Below, piece by piece: positions 23,801 to 33,818 of a DNA stretch of 64,000 nucleotides (position 1 is the stretch's first letter; every line of letters begins with the position of its first letter). Below the pieces are notes generated by a model, which had not been told where the DNA came from, did not search any database, and was given only the letters and a program-made list of their open reading frames with translations. Where the stretch lies: contig BDIU01000404.1 of assembly GCA_002118135.1 (NCBI GenBank), positions 113,071-177,070 on the forward strand, given 5' to 3'. The stretch is from Trebouxia sp. TZW2008 (Eukaryota > Chlorophyta > Trebouxiophyceae > Trebouxiales > Trebouxiaceae). The translations under genes and the position numbers were made by a program.

Positions 23801-26461
23801 TGGTTTCAATGTAGTGATGTGGGCATGCACAGGTAAACATGGCCATCTAAGATGGTGCTGGCAAAACCAAAGCAGAGACTCAAGACTTCAGGCTGGAGCC
23901 TCAGAAGCCGCTGTCTGGGTGTGATGCCACAGAGAAGATGCGACTTGTTCATATGATGCAACAGTCAAAAACTATCTTCCTACACAACGCAGAAGACAGA
24001 CACCATCTTTGTGTATCATGCAGCAGACATAGGCAAGATGACTTAGCACAGTGTGTGGGCATGCAGGTAGACATGGCCATCCAGGACGGTGCAGGCAAGA
24101 CCAAGGTAGAGACTCAGGACTTCAGACTCAAACCTCAGAAGACGCTGTTTGGGTACGATGCGACTGAGAAGGTGGAGGGGTGGGTGTGCCGCATCTTTGA
24201 GGCCAATGGCCGCATGACAGCCATGGAGCACCTCAAGGTACCCAAGTCCCATGGCAACTGATGCTCCTAGTCTTTGTGTGTTTTTTGAGCTGTGGGTGCC
24301 ATACCAGCTTTATGCTGTAGATTGAATATTTCATGTTGATCTTTTCGGCAAAGCGTTGCTGTATTTCTGCCCGACAATAAGCATGCACTGTACTGCTTCA
24401 TGACGTCTTGTAACGCACTCATAGTGGCAGTCTGTACTTTACTACAAGGGTCTGTTGATGCAGGATTTAATCAGCAAATAGCAGAGACTGTGCAGATTTC
24501 CACTTATGGTCAACAAACATCTGCAAGTACCTGCTGCTACCATTCAACAGCCAGGATGTCCGTGCATGCAGTCAATAGCCAAGCACATTTGTCACAGGAC
24601 TTTCATCACAGCACAATGCTGGCGCTGACCAGCAGCACACACTACCCAAGTAGCCAGCACAGCAACCGTTTTCTGCTCTGCAGGTGTCCTTTGCTGCTGA
24701 AGCCTGCTCAGCCTTCCAGGAGGAAGTCAACCTCAGCCTGCCAAAGGGAGAAGTCACTGGGTTCTCACTGACGGCTCGCAATCTCTCAATAGGTTTTGCT
24801 GTGGCGTGCAGGCGTCCTTTGCCATTCCAGCGGGCGCAACTTTTCAGGAGTACGTGAACCTGAGCTTGCCCGAGGATGAAGTCAGTGAGATTCCCTTGAG
24901 CTTGAAGGCCATGCAGGGCGCTGCCAACAAGGAGAAGGGAAAAGGCAAAGGCGACCCTGCCGTCACTGATGAAGAGCAGGTAGTGGTCTAACAGTCTCAG
25001 AGTCAGTGGCATTGTGACTGTCACTGTCATCGACACCATCACTGTCACTGCCACCGTCACTGTCACTGCCACCGTCACCGTCACTGTCACCGTCGCTGTC
25101 ACCGTCACTATCACCGTCACTATACTGTCACTGTCACCGTCAGTGCAGCAAGACAAGACATTACAAATGTGCTGAATATGCCCCAATCTACTGCACTGCA
25201 AGAAGAGCAGGCGTGTTTGTCATGACAGCTCATGTTTGCGGAACAGAAGCAGTCTCCATACACACCGTGATTGCTCAGTTTCTGACACTTACATGGTCAC
25301 TTCCTGAACTCTGTGCAGACAGGAGTTCAGCAGCTGTGAAGCTGTCAGCATTCTTGGGCAAGTAAAATTGGGTGCCTTCAGGCGGAGGCTGCAGCACTGG
25401 CAGAGCTGAATGACATCATATTGGGGCTCAAGCCCGTTGCTGCTTGAGCTGTAGCATGTGGCTGAGCATCTAGTTGCAAAAAGGTTTCGCTGATTCAATC
25501 ACATTGGGTGTGTGCGCCTGCAGGCTGAAGCTGCTGCATCGGCAGAGCTGAATGATGTTTCAAGCAATCCTCAACCCCTTCGCTTGCTAAGATTATAGCA
25601 TCAGGAAGCACGCCATACCTGCAAGAAACACCAGCTGCGTTTTGATGCAAATGTCATTGTACCTGCAGGCTGAGGCTGCAGCATTGGCAGAGCTGAATGA
25701 CGTCAAAGTCTCGCCACGCTCCTCATCAAAAGCAGGAGAGGAGGTGGTGAGGAAAAAGGGGCGCAAGATCAGCGCCAAATGCTGGATGGCAACCAAGTTT
25801 CCCATGTCGCTGCGGCAGCTTCTGCCCGTCATGGACGTCATTGGACATGCTAACAAGCACCTGGCCAAAGTATCCAAGTTCTTGAATAAGTATGGCGACA
25901 TGGAGCTGTTTCCTGTCAAGTTTCAGGTGGGCAATGGAGCGGTCCATTGATGCAAGTATATGTGAGCCTGCAACACAACAATGTACTATATGCATGCAAC
26001 AATGATGCAGAAGCCCTGGCTTTTTTCATGACTGCCATCCCTACAGTTATGAGGATGCATGCCTCTGTCAACATAGCAGCCTATCACATGCATGCAGCAA
26101 TGATACAGTAGAGCATTGGCTCTGCATCGTTTGTATTTGCTGTCAGCATTGCAGCAGCATCCCTTGACGTCGATTGATACGCAGCAGTCATGCACAGTTG
26201 CGCTCTGCCACTCTGCCTACAAATTGCAGCCAGTGAGGAAAAATGGCAATGCTGCTGCAGATACCTCTGATGATGACGGTGTACCTGATGGTGTCCTTCA
26301 AGGACTTTGTAAAGCCAGCTCCACATGATCCTGCCAATACAGCGGCATTCTATACTGTCCCTGCAGACTATACTGAGGCCAAAATGAAAGACATCTTTGG
26401 TGGCAAAGGCAGTGCATTTTCAGACTCAGGGGATGAGGATGATATGGCTGAGTACATGTGA
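20828..26461 (+). CDS. ANKRD13-like protein: ankyrin repeats plus GPCR-chaperone domain
   Basis: Ten phase-consistent exons: 20828-20903, 21041-21113, 21193-21286, 21694-21939, 22297-22368, 22763-22981, 24067-24237, 24812-24979, 25669-25926 and 26261-26461, giving 525 aa. The N-terminus is acidic (SDDEEFFDVEDEPED). Residues ~50-160 hold ankyrin repeats (NTVLHVAIIMKQEKAVQALL, RRWTALDEAIATRHHGITKL). The rest matches the ANKRD13/GPCR_chapero family: YAPSDTYQ, VWKKDTMMRVDGTLMGMD, RRGHFSLLF, then GWVCRIFEANGRMTAME, FPMSLRQLLPVMDVI and a beta-rich VYLMVSFKDFVKP segment. Animal members bind ubiquitinated cargo on endosomes; this C-terminus is acidic but no clear ubiquitin-interacting motif is visible. 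Four of its introns contain decayed copies of the following exon's 5' part. Confidence 0.92.
22665..22735 (+). pseudogene. Decayed copy of ANKRD13 exon 6 edge
   Basis: AAGGACATCATGATGCATGT and the following ~45 bases match functional exon 6 from 22773 (AAGGACACCATGATGCGTGT), but the flanking frame is broken. It lies in the intron just upstream of the functional exon. Confidence 0.8.
23291..23500 (+). repeat. Pentanucleotide CAGCA/CAGCG satellite
   Basis: About 20 units of CAGCG then CAGCA run from 23296 to 23392, followed by (CATGG)n and a second degenerate CAGCA block to about 23500. It lies in intron 6 of the ANKRD13-like gene and creates a Cys/Ala/Val-rich false frame on the minus strand. 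Confidence 0.95.
23834..23945 (+). pseudogene. Decayed copy of ANKRD13 exon 7 with in-frame stop
   Basis: About 110 bp matching functional exon 7 (24067 on) at most positions. The codon aligned with Gln in VDMAIQDGAGK is TAA here, and the copy ends in unrelated sequence, so it cannot replace the real exon. Confidence 0.88.
24690..24765 (+). pseudogene. Copy of ANKRD13 exon 8 start
   Basis: After GCTCTGCAG it reads V-S-F-A-A-E-A-C-S-A-F-Q-E-E-V-N-L-S-L-P-K-G-E-V, against A-S-F-A-I-P-A-G-A-T-F-Q-E-Y-V-N-L-S-L-P-E-D-E-V in the functional exon at 24812. The frame is open but the copy lacks the rest of the exon and a clean donor. Confidence 0.75.
25015..25145 (+). repeat. Hexanucleotide (ACTGTC/ACCGTC) repeat
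   Basis: Interrupted CACTGT/CACCGT hexamers run about 130 bp at the start of ANKRD13 intron 8. They cause a Val/Thr-repeat false frame on the minus strand. Confidence 0.9.
25381..25570 (+). pseudogene. Two partial copies of ANKRD13 exon 9 start
   Basis: At 25382 and 25524 the sequence GCxGAxGCTGC(A/T)GCA, followed by AGAGCTGAATGA, repeats the first ~40 bases of functional exon 9 (25669), each after a CAG. Neither copy continues into the rest of the exon. Confidence 0.85.
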
Positions 26462-27342
26462 GTCTTTGCAAACAGACAACAAACAAAGGCTAGAGCAGAA
26501 CTGCAGTGTTGCAGCACTGATCATGGCAGCTTCAGTTGCACAAAACAAGTTGAGTCAGCAGGATGGCATGCCTGTATTGCCATTGCAGGCATGGAATTGA
26601 CTTCTCTAGTGTACGCTAGCAGGGGATCACCACTTGTATGTGCTGCAATGCTGTCTCATCTATGATCATTGGTGAGCTGAGCAGCTCATCATGTATTTTT
26701 TGCTGTCGACTTTTGCCCAAAAGCTTTCTTTTATTGAATTCTCGAACAGATCTGGTCACGGTCATGTGCACACTCCTGTGATTTTGAGGTGCACCATCGA
26801 TTCCCGTTCAAAGATGCGTGCAATGCTTATGCAGCTCCTTGATGCCAGCACGGTTTGGCTTATGCTAAGGCTTTGCGAATCCTTTGCATGTGGTTGCGGA
26901 TCTGGCTTGGATCGTTGCATTCACATCGTGCACAAAAGAATCTGGCTGTATCTTCCCTTGGCTTCGCAAGATTCAGCCGTCCAATGTTACTGACAGGATC
27001 ACAGCGAAGAAGCTTACGTCAAACCTCCATTGGCTTCAAGGTCAGCTGCCGAGGCTCGTCATCAGTTCCTACCCTACTCAATTTTGGCAGTGCAATTGAG
27101 CAATTCTCATAGGGCTTACGTAACCCAACTACGATTTGTGCATGCTCTTGTTGACTGTGAACCTGAGCGTGCAGCATTGGAACCGGCAAGAAGCCCTGGT
27201 GACAACGGTTTGAAAGAAAGTGCAGGTACGACGGGAGCTGGGTGAGGGGCAGTAGGGGGGTACATATGCTTTTGCGCAGCTGAGAGGTCACAAACAGCGT
27301 CTTAGCGTCTTCCGTAAGCCACAGCAGCAAGTCGAAGCCATC
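26462..27342. other. Intergenic region; CpG-rich promoter side of the CCCH gene
   Basis: No exon is supported. CpG content rises from about 26740 towards 27343, as expected for the promoter and 5' leader of the following gene. Confidence 0.4.
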
Positions 27343-29604
27343 ATGCAGACGCCCGGCACTCAGCGTACTCCCGATCTGAACGCTCTAAACGAGTTGTTGG
27401 CAGCTTTCAAACAGGTGAGAACGGCGGACGCAGCCTGTCCGCTTCCCCGTTCTCAGTCAGAGGTAGCCTTGGCTGCGGTTGCGAAAGCCAGCAGCACCGA
27501 GGGGCCCTGTAGTCCTCAGTTGGTGCTCAGTCCTTCACGGTTCAAGGGTCCGAGGTCCTCAAGCTTGCCAATCAGCGTGCCCATGTTCGCTTCGATGCAT
27601 CCTCCGCAGCAAGCGCACAGTGGCAGCTCCTGTGGCAGCAGCTGCTCAGCGACATATCTGGACGGCGAGCTGACGTTTGTGCCTCGCGGCGCAGAAGGAC
27701 GCTCAGCCAAGGCACCGATCAAAACCTACTTGTACAAGGTACGCACGTTCAAGCACGACCTGATGCAGTTGCAACACCTCGGCACGTAAGACGGGAAAGG
27801 CATATGCATCAGCAAGCCAGCTTGGATGATTGTCAAGTCTTAGAGCACTCAGCTGCAGACTCTGAGTCAATGCACCACTTGATTGACAGCAGTTGCTAAT
27901 AACAGTTGCGCTGCAAGAGCGTGTTGTGACAAGAGGCACAAACTGCAATGATCTGGTCTGACGAGTCACCTTAAGGTTACTCAGTCGCTGCCATAAACAA
28001 CAGCCCTGATTGTCCTGAACATTGTATGCCTGGCAATGCAGACTGAGATGTGCCGAGGCTGGGAAGCAACAGGAAGGTGCAGATACGGCAGCAAGTGCCA
28101 GTTTGCTCACGGTCATCATGAAATGCAGCCTGTCATGCGTCACCCAAAGTACAAGACAGAGGTGAACACTTGCTTATGCGTTGTTGTTTGCTTTTAACAC
28201 ACACAAGCGTTTGACACCACATTGTTCCTGGCATGCTGCTGCTGCAGAGCTGGAATGCAATGCCATTGCACAGCATAGCAGTGCATGTGCTGCCAGTCAT
28301 CACTCTGCATATCAGATGAATGCTTGCTTGCTGCAGCGCCTCAAACACCCGTAGGAAGTGAGCCTTTTGTGCACAGTGTGTTCTGCCCTTTGACGCCAAA
28401 TACAGAGCCATGCACCGCTATAGCAATGAAGCTTCTCACCTGATGCATTGCTCTGCAGATATGCCGACCCTTCGCACAAACAGGCGTCTGCCGCTATGGC
28501 AAGCGCTGCAGATTCATTCACCCAGAAACCACCACAAGTGCCACAAGCAGTTTCCTAACACAGCACTTCCAGGACCAAACAGACACATCCTCTGCTACCC
28601 TTTCGCCCGAGATGTCTGTGCTGAACCCCAATGAAGATGCTGCACAGCTGATCCCTGGCTACATGTCACCCCAAATGTCTACACTAAACCTCAATGAAGA
28701 ATCCGCTCAGCTGATACCTGGCTATTTTCCTGAACAAGCTTCACCCCATTTCATGGCTCCAAGCATTGACCAAACCCCCCTGACACAGTACCAGCCCCAG
28801 CCCTTCTTTCTTGGTGGTTCCTTCCCTTGTGATTCAGTCCACCCACAGCCTGCAGTGATGGCTTTGCAACAGCAGTCCTTACACTCTCTAAAGCCCTCTG
28901 AGCTGCCGTCTATGCTGTCACCATATGTGCCGTCAACAAGCAAGCTTGACAAATTTGATCAGCTTCCGCAGCTTGTGCCTGCCTACAGCCAGATTGCAGA
29001 AAACCCAGCTGCACTTGTTAGCTCAGATCTGTTGGGTAGTGGATACGGCAGCAGCGCAGACTGGCTTGGCATGGATGAGCAACAGCATTTGCGTAATGGC
29101 CAGATGCACACCAGCGCCAAGGATGGGCTGGAGAGTGCTGTGGGTTGCAATCATGGTCAGGTAAGGTCAGTGTTCACTTTGCACACATCATTCTGAGAAA
29201 CGTGCGGCATTTGCATCAGTCCAGGCTTGAGTTGTATCATGGATGCTCTCATGCACAAGCAACTGGTCAGTCCCAAGTCATGACTGTCCATGCATAGCCC
29301 AACAGCTCCAGCATGTACACTTAGTTTTGTTGCTGCTGTTGTTGCTGCTGCTGCTGCTGCTACTCTTGCTGCTGCTGTTGCTGCTGCTGCCGCCGCTGCT
29401 TATTATTGCTGCTGCTGCTATTGCTGCTGCTGCTGCTGCTACTGCTGATATGCTGCTGCAGCTGATTTGCACACCTTGGGCGTGCTTCCTGCGCATGAAA
29501 CATGCTGTCTGTCTTGGCGTAGGATGAGCGACACTTGCTTTGACATGCAGGGCGTGCCATCCTGGGCAGTCCAGCAGCTAAGGGATTTCAGAGTCTTGGC
29601 TTGA
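27343..29604 (+). CDS. Tandem CCCH zinc-finger RNA-binding protein (TIS11/ZFP36-type)
   Basis: Four exons in phase: 27343-27738, 28042-28161, 28459-29160 and 29551-29604, giving 423 aa. Two fingers have the exact C-x8-C-x5-C-x3-H spacing: residues ~135-158 ([20 protein letters not shown]...) and ~171-194 ([20 protein letters not shown]...), each led by YKTE as in TTP. The 18-residue linker also matches the TTP class. Family role: binding UAUUUAU-type AU-rich elements in 3' UTRs and recruiting deadenylases, in the cytoplasm. The N-terminal 130 residues are Ser/Pro-rich ([20 protein letters not shown]). The C-terminal 220 are a disordered Pro/Ser/Gln tail with a duplicated motif around [15 protein letters not shown] and [15 protein letters not shown]. 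The last intron contains a long CTG repeat. Confidence 0.93.
29321..29463 (+). repeat. (TGC)n trinucleotide repeat in an intron
   Basis: About 140 bp of nearly uninterrupted TGCTGC with TTG/CCG/TAT variants in the last intron of the CCCH gene. Leu- and Ser-homopolymer frames on either strand are artefacts of it. Confidence 0.95.
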
Positions 29605-31300
29605 AAGACCTATGCAATGTGGTCTCCCTCTGGCCTACTGCTGTGATCTGTGTCTAGCCCACTGCTGTGAGCAGGGTCGTCAAATAGCAGCCACTGATGA
29701 GACAAGCTGACTGGTGACTATTCATACAGCAGCAGCAAAGTTGTCACGCTTCCAAACCAATCCTGTCAGGTACTAGTAACAGTGCTTGGAGTTGAGTGGT
29801 ACATCAGTTGGGGAAGGACGGAAGGGTGTGCGTTTACTCTCACAAGCATACCCAGTGTATGCCCGCCCAGATACAGGGGGTAGCTTAGTCTAGGCTCAAA
29901 GTTGCAGTGTGATTTTCTCTTGTGATTCTGACGTTCTGATACTAGAGGACTGCCAGGCTGGCTTCAGAGCGTTTGCATTGATGCTTTGTAGTTCAAGAGG
30001 TCAGAGTTGTGCTTTGCAGTGTCAGATTGGACATGTCGTTGCAGTTAGGGAAAAGGCTTCGAAACAAATTTGGGATGTCAAGGCAATCAGCAACGCCACA
30101 TTTTGAGAGACATTCTCTATACTGCAGTTTAATACAGCAGTTGGATTGTTCTCAATTTCAAGTTGACTTCTCCAGGAACATGCTCGCCTGGAACTTGTTC
30201 AATTTGTCCATTGCAGGCAGGCAGGCAGGCAGGCACTGCTGCAACCTCTTGTGAACAGGCATCATTAGCTTACAAGTGGCAGAGCAGTGTCACAGAGATT
30301 TGAAGGCAGGCAGTAGTCATGGACATGTAATTGCTCTCAGTCATTCATTGTCTGGAGCATCTCTTTGCATCAAAACCTGCTCTCAAGTGCTGTACAAAAC
30401 CTCAGTATGTTGCAATTGATGGCAAAATGCTGTTGGCACTCTGGTCAGAGTCAATTGTCTGCTCAGTCAAGGCATAGCCTACTTGAGCTGAACAGCGTCT
30501 GAAGCCCTTGCACCACTTCTGCAGTTATTGGGAGCTACTGCAATGAGCAATACCTGCTGCTGTGCAGCAAAACTCTCACTGCAGAGCTTGCAAGGTTAGC
30601 TGCTGATGCATGCCTTGTAATGGAGGGTGTGCTTGTTGTACTGGGGTCTGACACAAGGCTGTAGCACTCCAAGCCCAGACAAGATGTGTGATGGGTGATG
30701 GGGCCAGCAGATGTTGAAATGTCAAGGTCTGCTGCTGGGTAGCTTTGGCGCTGTGTCTATCACCCCAGTTGCAATTGCTATGCCGAGAATGACAAAAGGG
30801 AACAATATGCCCAGAATGCCGACAATGGCAATGGGGTCCTGCATGCCATCACAACAATTGTGATATCAGCAATAAGTTTTTGTGATCTGGCGTTGCAGAT
30901 CTGTTGCACACCAATCTGACACCTTGATACGAGCCACTCCTAGCTTGTGATCTAAATTTGCAGACGTGATGACATGTTGGTGCATGCCATCTGTAAGTGA
31001 TGAACTGTTTTTGCAGAGTTGTTGTGCACTAGGACGACACCTGAATACACGGCATTTACACTTGTATTCTGGATTTGCAAAGCTGTTGTGCACTAAGATG
31101 CCATCTTGCCTAGCATTGATGTCCTGAGATCTGGTATTCTGGATATGAATATGACACATGCATGCATACCTTGAGAGGTGACAGTCCTCCCTTCGCCTCT
31201 TTGGCTGTCTTGAAGTATCTGTATGCATCACAATGCAAATTGATATGTACAACTCGGCTCAGCAAATGATGTAAAGCCAATCACGCAGGGTTTCGGCTGC
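29605..31300. other. Gene-free region with small repeats
   Basis: No supported exon. It contains a (GCAG)n tract at 30213-30236 and a three-copy degenerate repeat at 30893-31140. Confidence 0.4.
30893..31140 (+). repeat. Three-copy degenerate tandem repeat (~60-120 bp spacing)
   Basis: TTGCAGA(T/G)(C/T)TGTTG(C/T), followed by GCACxA, recurs near 30893, 31011 and 31074. The last two copies share GTTGTGCACTA(G/A)GA. Confidence 0.6.
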
Positions 31301-31737
31301 TCACTCGTCAGGCTCTTCTTCAGCAGAAATGAAGCCCTTCTTGCTGGTATCTGCACAGGCACCCATCATGTCGACTTGAAGAGTGCAACACGTTGGAGTC
31401 AAGGATTGCTTGATCTGGCCCACGTGCACAGTTTCGAGACGGTGCACAGCAGTTGCATCTGGACATGGAATGCGCAGCAATGGTAGCCAGCTGGCTGCTG
31501 CAAGCCTTGTACATGTACAAGAAAGCTCTTTCAAATCAAATGCAGACTGCCTTGAAGAGCTGACAGACCTCCTTCTTTCTCGCCTCCGTCACCTAGCTTT
31601 GCACTGACTACGTGTTGTCGACGGCTTAAACGACAGCACTTGAGCGGTGATGTACCACAAGATGTAAAAGGCTTGCGAGCAAGGGTAGTTGGCACCGGTC
31701 GCAAGCTACAGGAGGCTGATGTCGATATCGTCAACAT
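31301..31737 (-). CDS. Small 80-aa protein with transit-peptide-like N-terminus, unknown
   Basis: Two exons, 31737-31569 and 31374-31301, join in phase 1 (GGA G|gtctg ... aag|TC GAC), giving exactly 81 codons with TGA. The first ~45 residues are rich in Ser, Thr, Cys, Pro and Arg with almost no acids (MLTISTSASCSLRPVPTTLA...), ending near RRQHVVSAKL. This resembles a plastid transit peptide with a plausible VVSA cleavage region. The mature part would be only ~35 residues, acidic at the end (GACADTSKKGFISAEEEPDE). It is divergent from the uL30m gene with 324 bp between starts. No family is recognised; plastid targeting is inference and could equally be mitochondrial. Confidence 0.5.
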
Positions 31738-32061
31738 GCCCCTGGAATCGCGAAATGGTCACAACTTCTGGGTCCGCCAAGCTTACAAGGTGCGAAGAGT
31801 AATTACAAGAGACCGCAATGCGGTGTGATTGGCGAAAGCGGGCGGGGTGAGTGCTTCAATATCGACTCAATCGTTTACGATCTTCAAACGACCTTTGCGT
31901 TTGACCACGGCTTGCAGGCGTTGCGAGCGTTACTGTGCGGCCAGAGCGCACACTTATGCTTGAGAGAGTGTTTGGATCTGGAGTTCTTACGTGCCTGCTA
32001 ACCTGCTGCCGTTGCACCTGGAGGCTGCAGTGAACCGCCTCGGCATGACTTGCTCGCAACT

Positions 32062-32415
32062 ATGAGCGGAGAGATCAAGCATCTGTTTGTGACACTTAAG
32101 CGAAGCTTTGCAGGCACGCGTGAAACCCATGTAGACATTGTCAAGTCTCTGGGGTTGCGGAAACGGCAGCAGACGATCCAGAAAGCCAACAACGCTTCCG
32201 TCCGCGGTGCTATTGATAAGGTACAGGCCTGGCTGCCGTCGAAGTTGTAGCAGGTATTTGCAGATACCAGCAAAACTGGTGTTCATTCTGTCTGGCGCTT
32301 CCAGGTAAAACATCTGGTGACTGTTGAAACAGACGGTGACCGGGCGGCACGATTGGCAAAGGAAGAAGCGAAGTCTGCACCTAGACCGCCCATCACTATG
32401 CAGCATCAGCTGTAG
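32062..32415 (+). CDS. Mitochondrial (organellar) large-subunit ribosomal protein uL30m
   Basis: Two exons, 32062-32220 and 32305-32415, join in phase 0 to give 89 aa. The ribosomal L30 fold signature is clear: LFVTLKRSFAGTRETHVDIV, SLGLRKRQQTIQKANNASVR, GAIDKVKHLVTVETD. Family role: a 50S-type subunit protein binding 23S-like rRNA. The cytosolic eukaryotic homologue (uL30/L7) is much longer, so this bacterial-size form fits an organellar ribosome. There is almost no N-terminal extension, which is not unusual for mitochondrial L30. The intron is short (84 bp). CpG-rich sequence around the start and the divergent neighbour at 31737 suggest a shared promoter. Confidence 0.85.
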
Positions 32416-33523
32416 CAAGCATTCAGCATGAGCCACAGCAGCTTCTGTCAGCCATCATACATATTACTGAGACACAGCATGTGCATCATTGCTACTTGAA
32501 GATTCAGCGCTGCAATTACGCAATGCACCCTGGTGCTCACTGTTTGCTTATAGCAACATATGCTGGCTCAGTTGACAATTACAAATATTTTGATCAACTG
32601 AATGAGATGGATGGCTTTGGATCATTGCTGCACATAATAACACCAATATACACACTAGCAGACTGGCCTAAAGCAGATTGCAACCAAATGATCACATTGA
32701 GAAGTGCTTGCTTGAATATTCATTGGAATTGAGTGTCAAGATTTTGTGATGCCCAATTCAGACGCCTGTTTTCAGACAGTAGAGGGTGTTCATGTGACGT
32801 TAGAAGGTGTACGCTGTGAGAATGCAATGCAGCGCACACGAGCGAAAAGTATTTGTTGCGAGCGATAGATATTCACACGGCGGAATAGCAGGTCCAGTTG
32901 AGTAGCCAGTCCCAGTTGTTTTTGTGTTCCAAACTGTTGCATACACATGAACTTGAATAGTAGAATCCCCAAAAGCGTAGCCAAAATAGGACTGAATGGC
33001 ACTAAGTACTATGTAAGATGGATAGGTCAAAGATCTCGTCCAAGAACGTGACTGCTTGGTCAAAGGAAGTGATGGCTAAGTCAGTCGTAATGCGTCTTGA
33101 CTAAATAGGTGGCCACTGTCAATCTGCAGCGCCATAGTAAAAGCTGTCACGCTATACTAACTGCAGGCTAACTGCTGCAGTGCTTAACAGGCAATGTCTA
33201 GCTAATAATGGGACTTATAGTTGCTTGGCTTCTTCGTATGTCTTCTCTCAGGTATGCATAGCTTCGTCACATTCATGTCAGAAGCAAATCCTGCAATCTT
33301 TTGGAAAGTAAGCCATTCTGCAGCAGCCCTTTTGCAAAATTGGACCTGCAGGCAGCCAGCCGGCAGTAGCTGCTGCAACAAATCAATACAATGCTGTCCT
33401 GCTACAGTGCATGACATTCGTGCTGGAATATACAGAGAGACACTTGCGCACACTGTCACATGTGGGTCTGTTGTTCTGTTCTTAGGGCCTCTGCACAGCT
33501 CAGCAGCAGACATGGTGACGCTC
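32416..33523. other. Intergenic region, no gene seen
   Basis: Only short frames without motifs. The 153-codon plus frame at 33221-33682 runs into the left direct repeat and shows no recognisable domain. Confidence 0.4.
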
Positions 33524-33678
33524 ACAGGCGTCTCTAAGCAGGGACATATGCAAGCGTGCAAGCATGTACGCAGTAGAGCGCAGGGCGAACTGACCAGTGA
33601 ATGTGTTACTCACAAGGACAACAGAAGCAGAGCTCCGCCGGTGGAATACTACAGTGTCAGATTGAAGCTTGAAACAGT
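33524..33678 (+). repeat. Left ~155-bp direct repeat bounding a 1.4-kb unit
   Basis: From ACAGGCGTCT to GCTTGAAACA it matches 34770-34925 at roughly nine positions in ten, in the same orientation, including AGAGCGCAGGGCGAA and AGCAGAGCTCCGCCGGTG. Confidence 0.9.
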
Positions 33679-33818
33679 GTGACCAGCCAAATGTGTTCGA
33701 GATACAGCAAACTAACAACTGTTCCAGCAAATTTGTTCAGCAAAGTAGAGTACAACTTTACTTCAGCAAAACTTGTTCAGCAAGTGGTGTTCAGTAGAAT
33801 GTAATACAAAAGCAGGGT

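Noticed and set aside
24572..25201. 209-codon minus-strand frame with Thr-Val repeats
   Set aside because: It is driven by the hexanucleotide repeat and overlaps plus-strand exon 8 of the ANKRD13-like gene.
29243..29560. Poly-Leu and poly-Ser frames
   Set aside because: Trinucleotide repeat artefacts within an intron of the CCCH gene.
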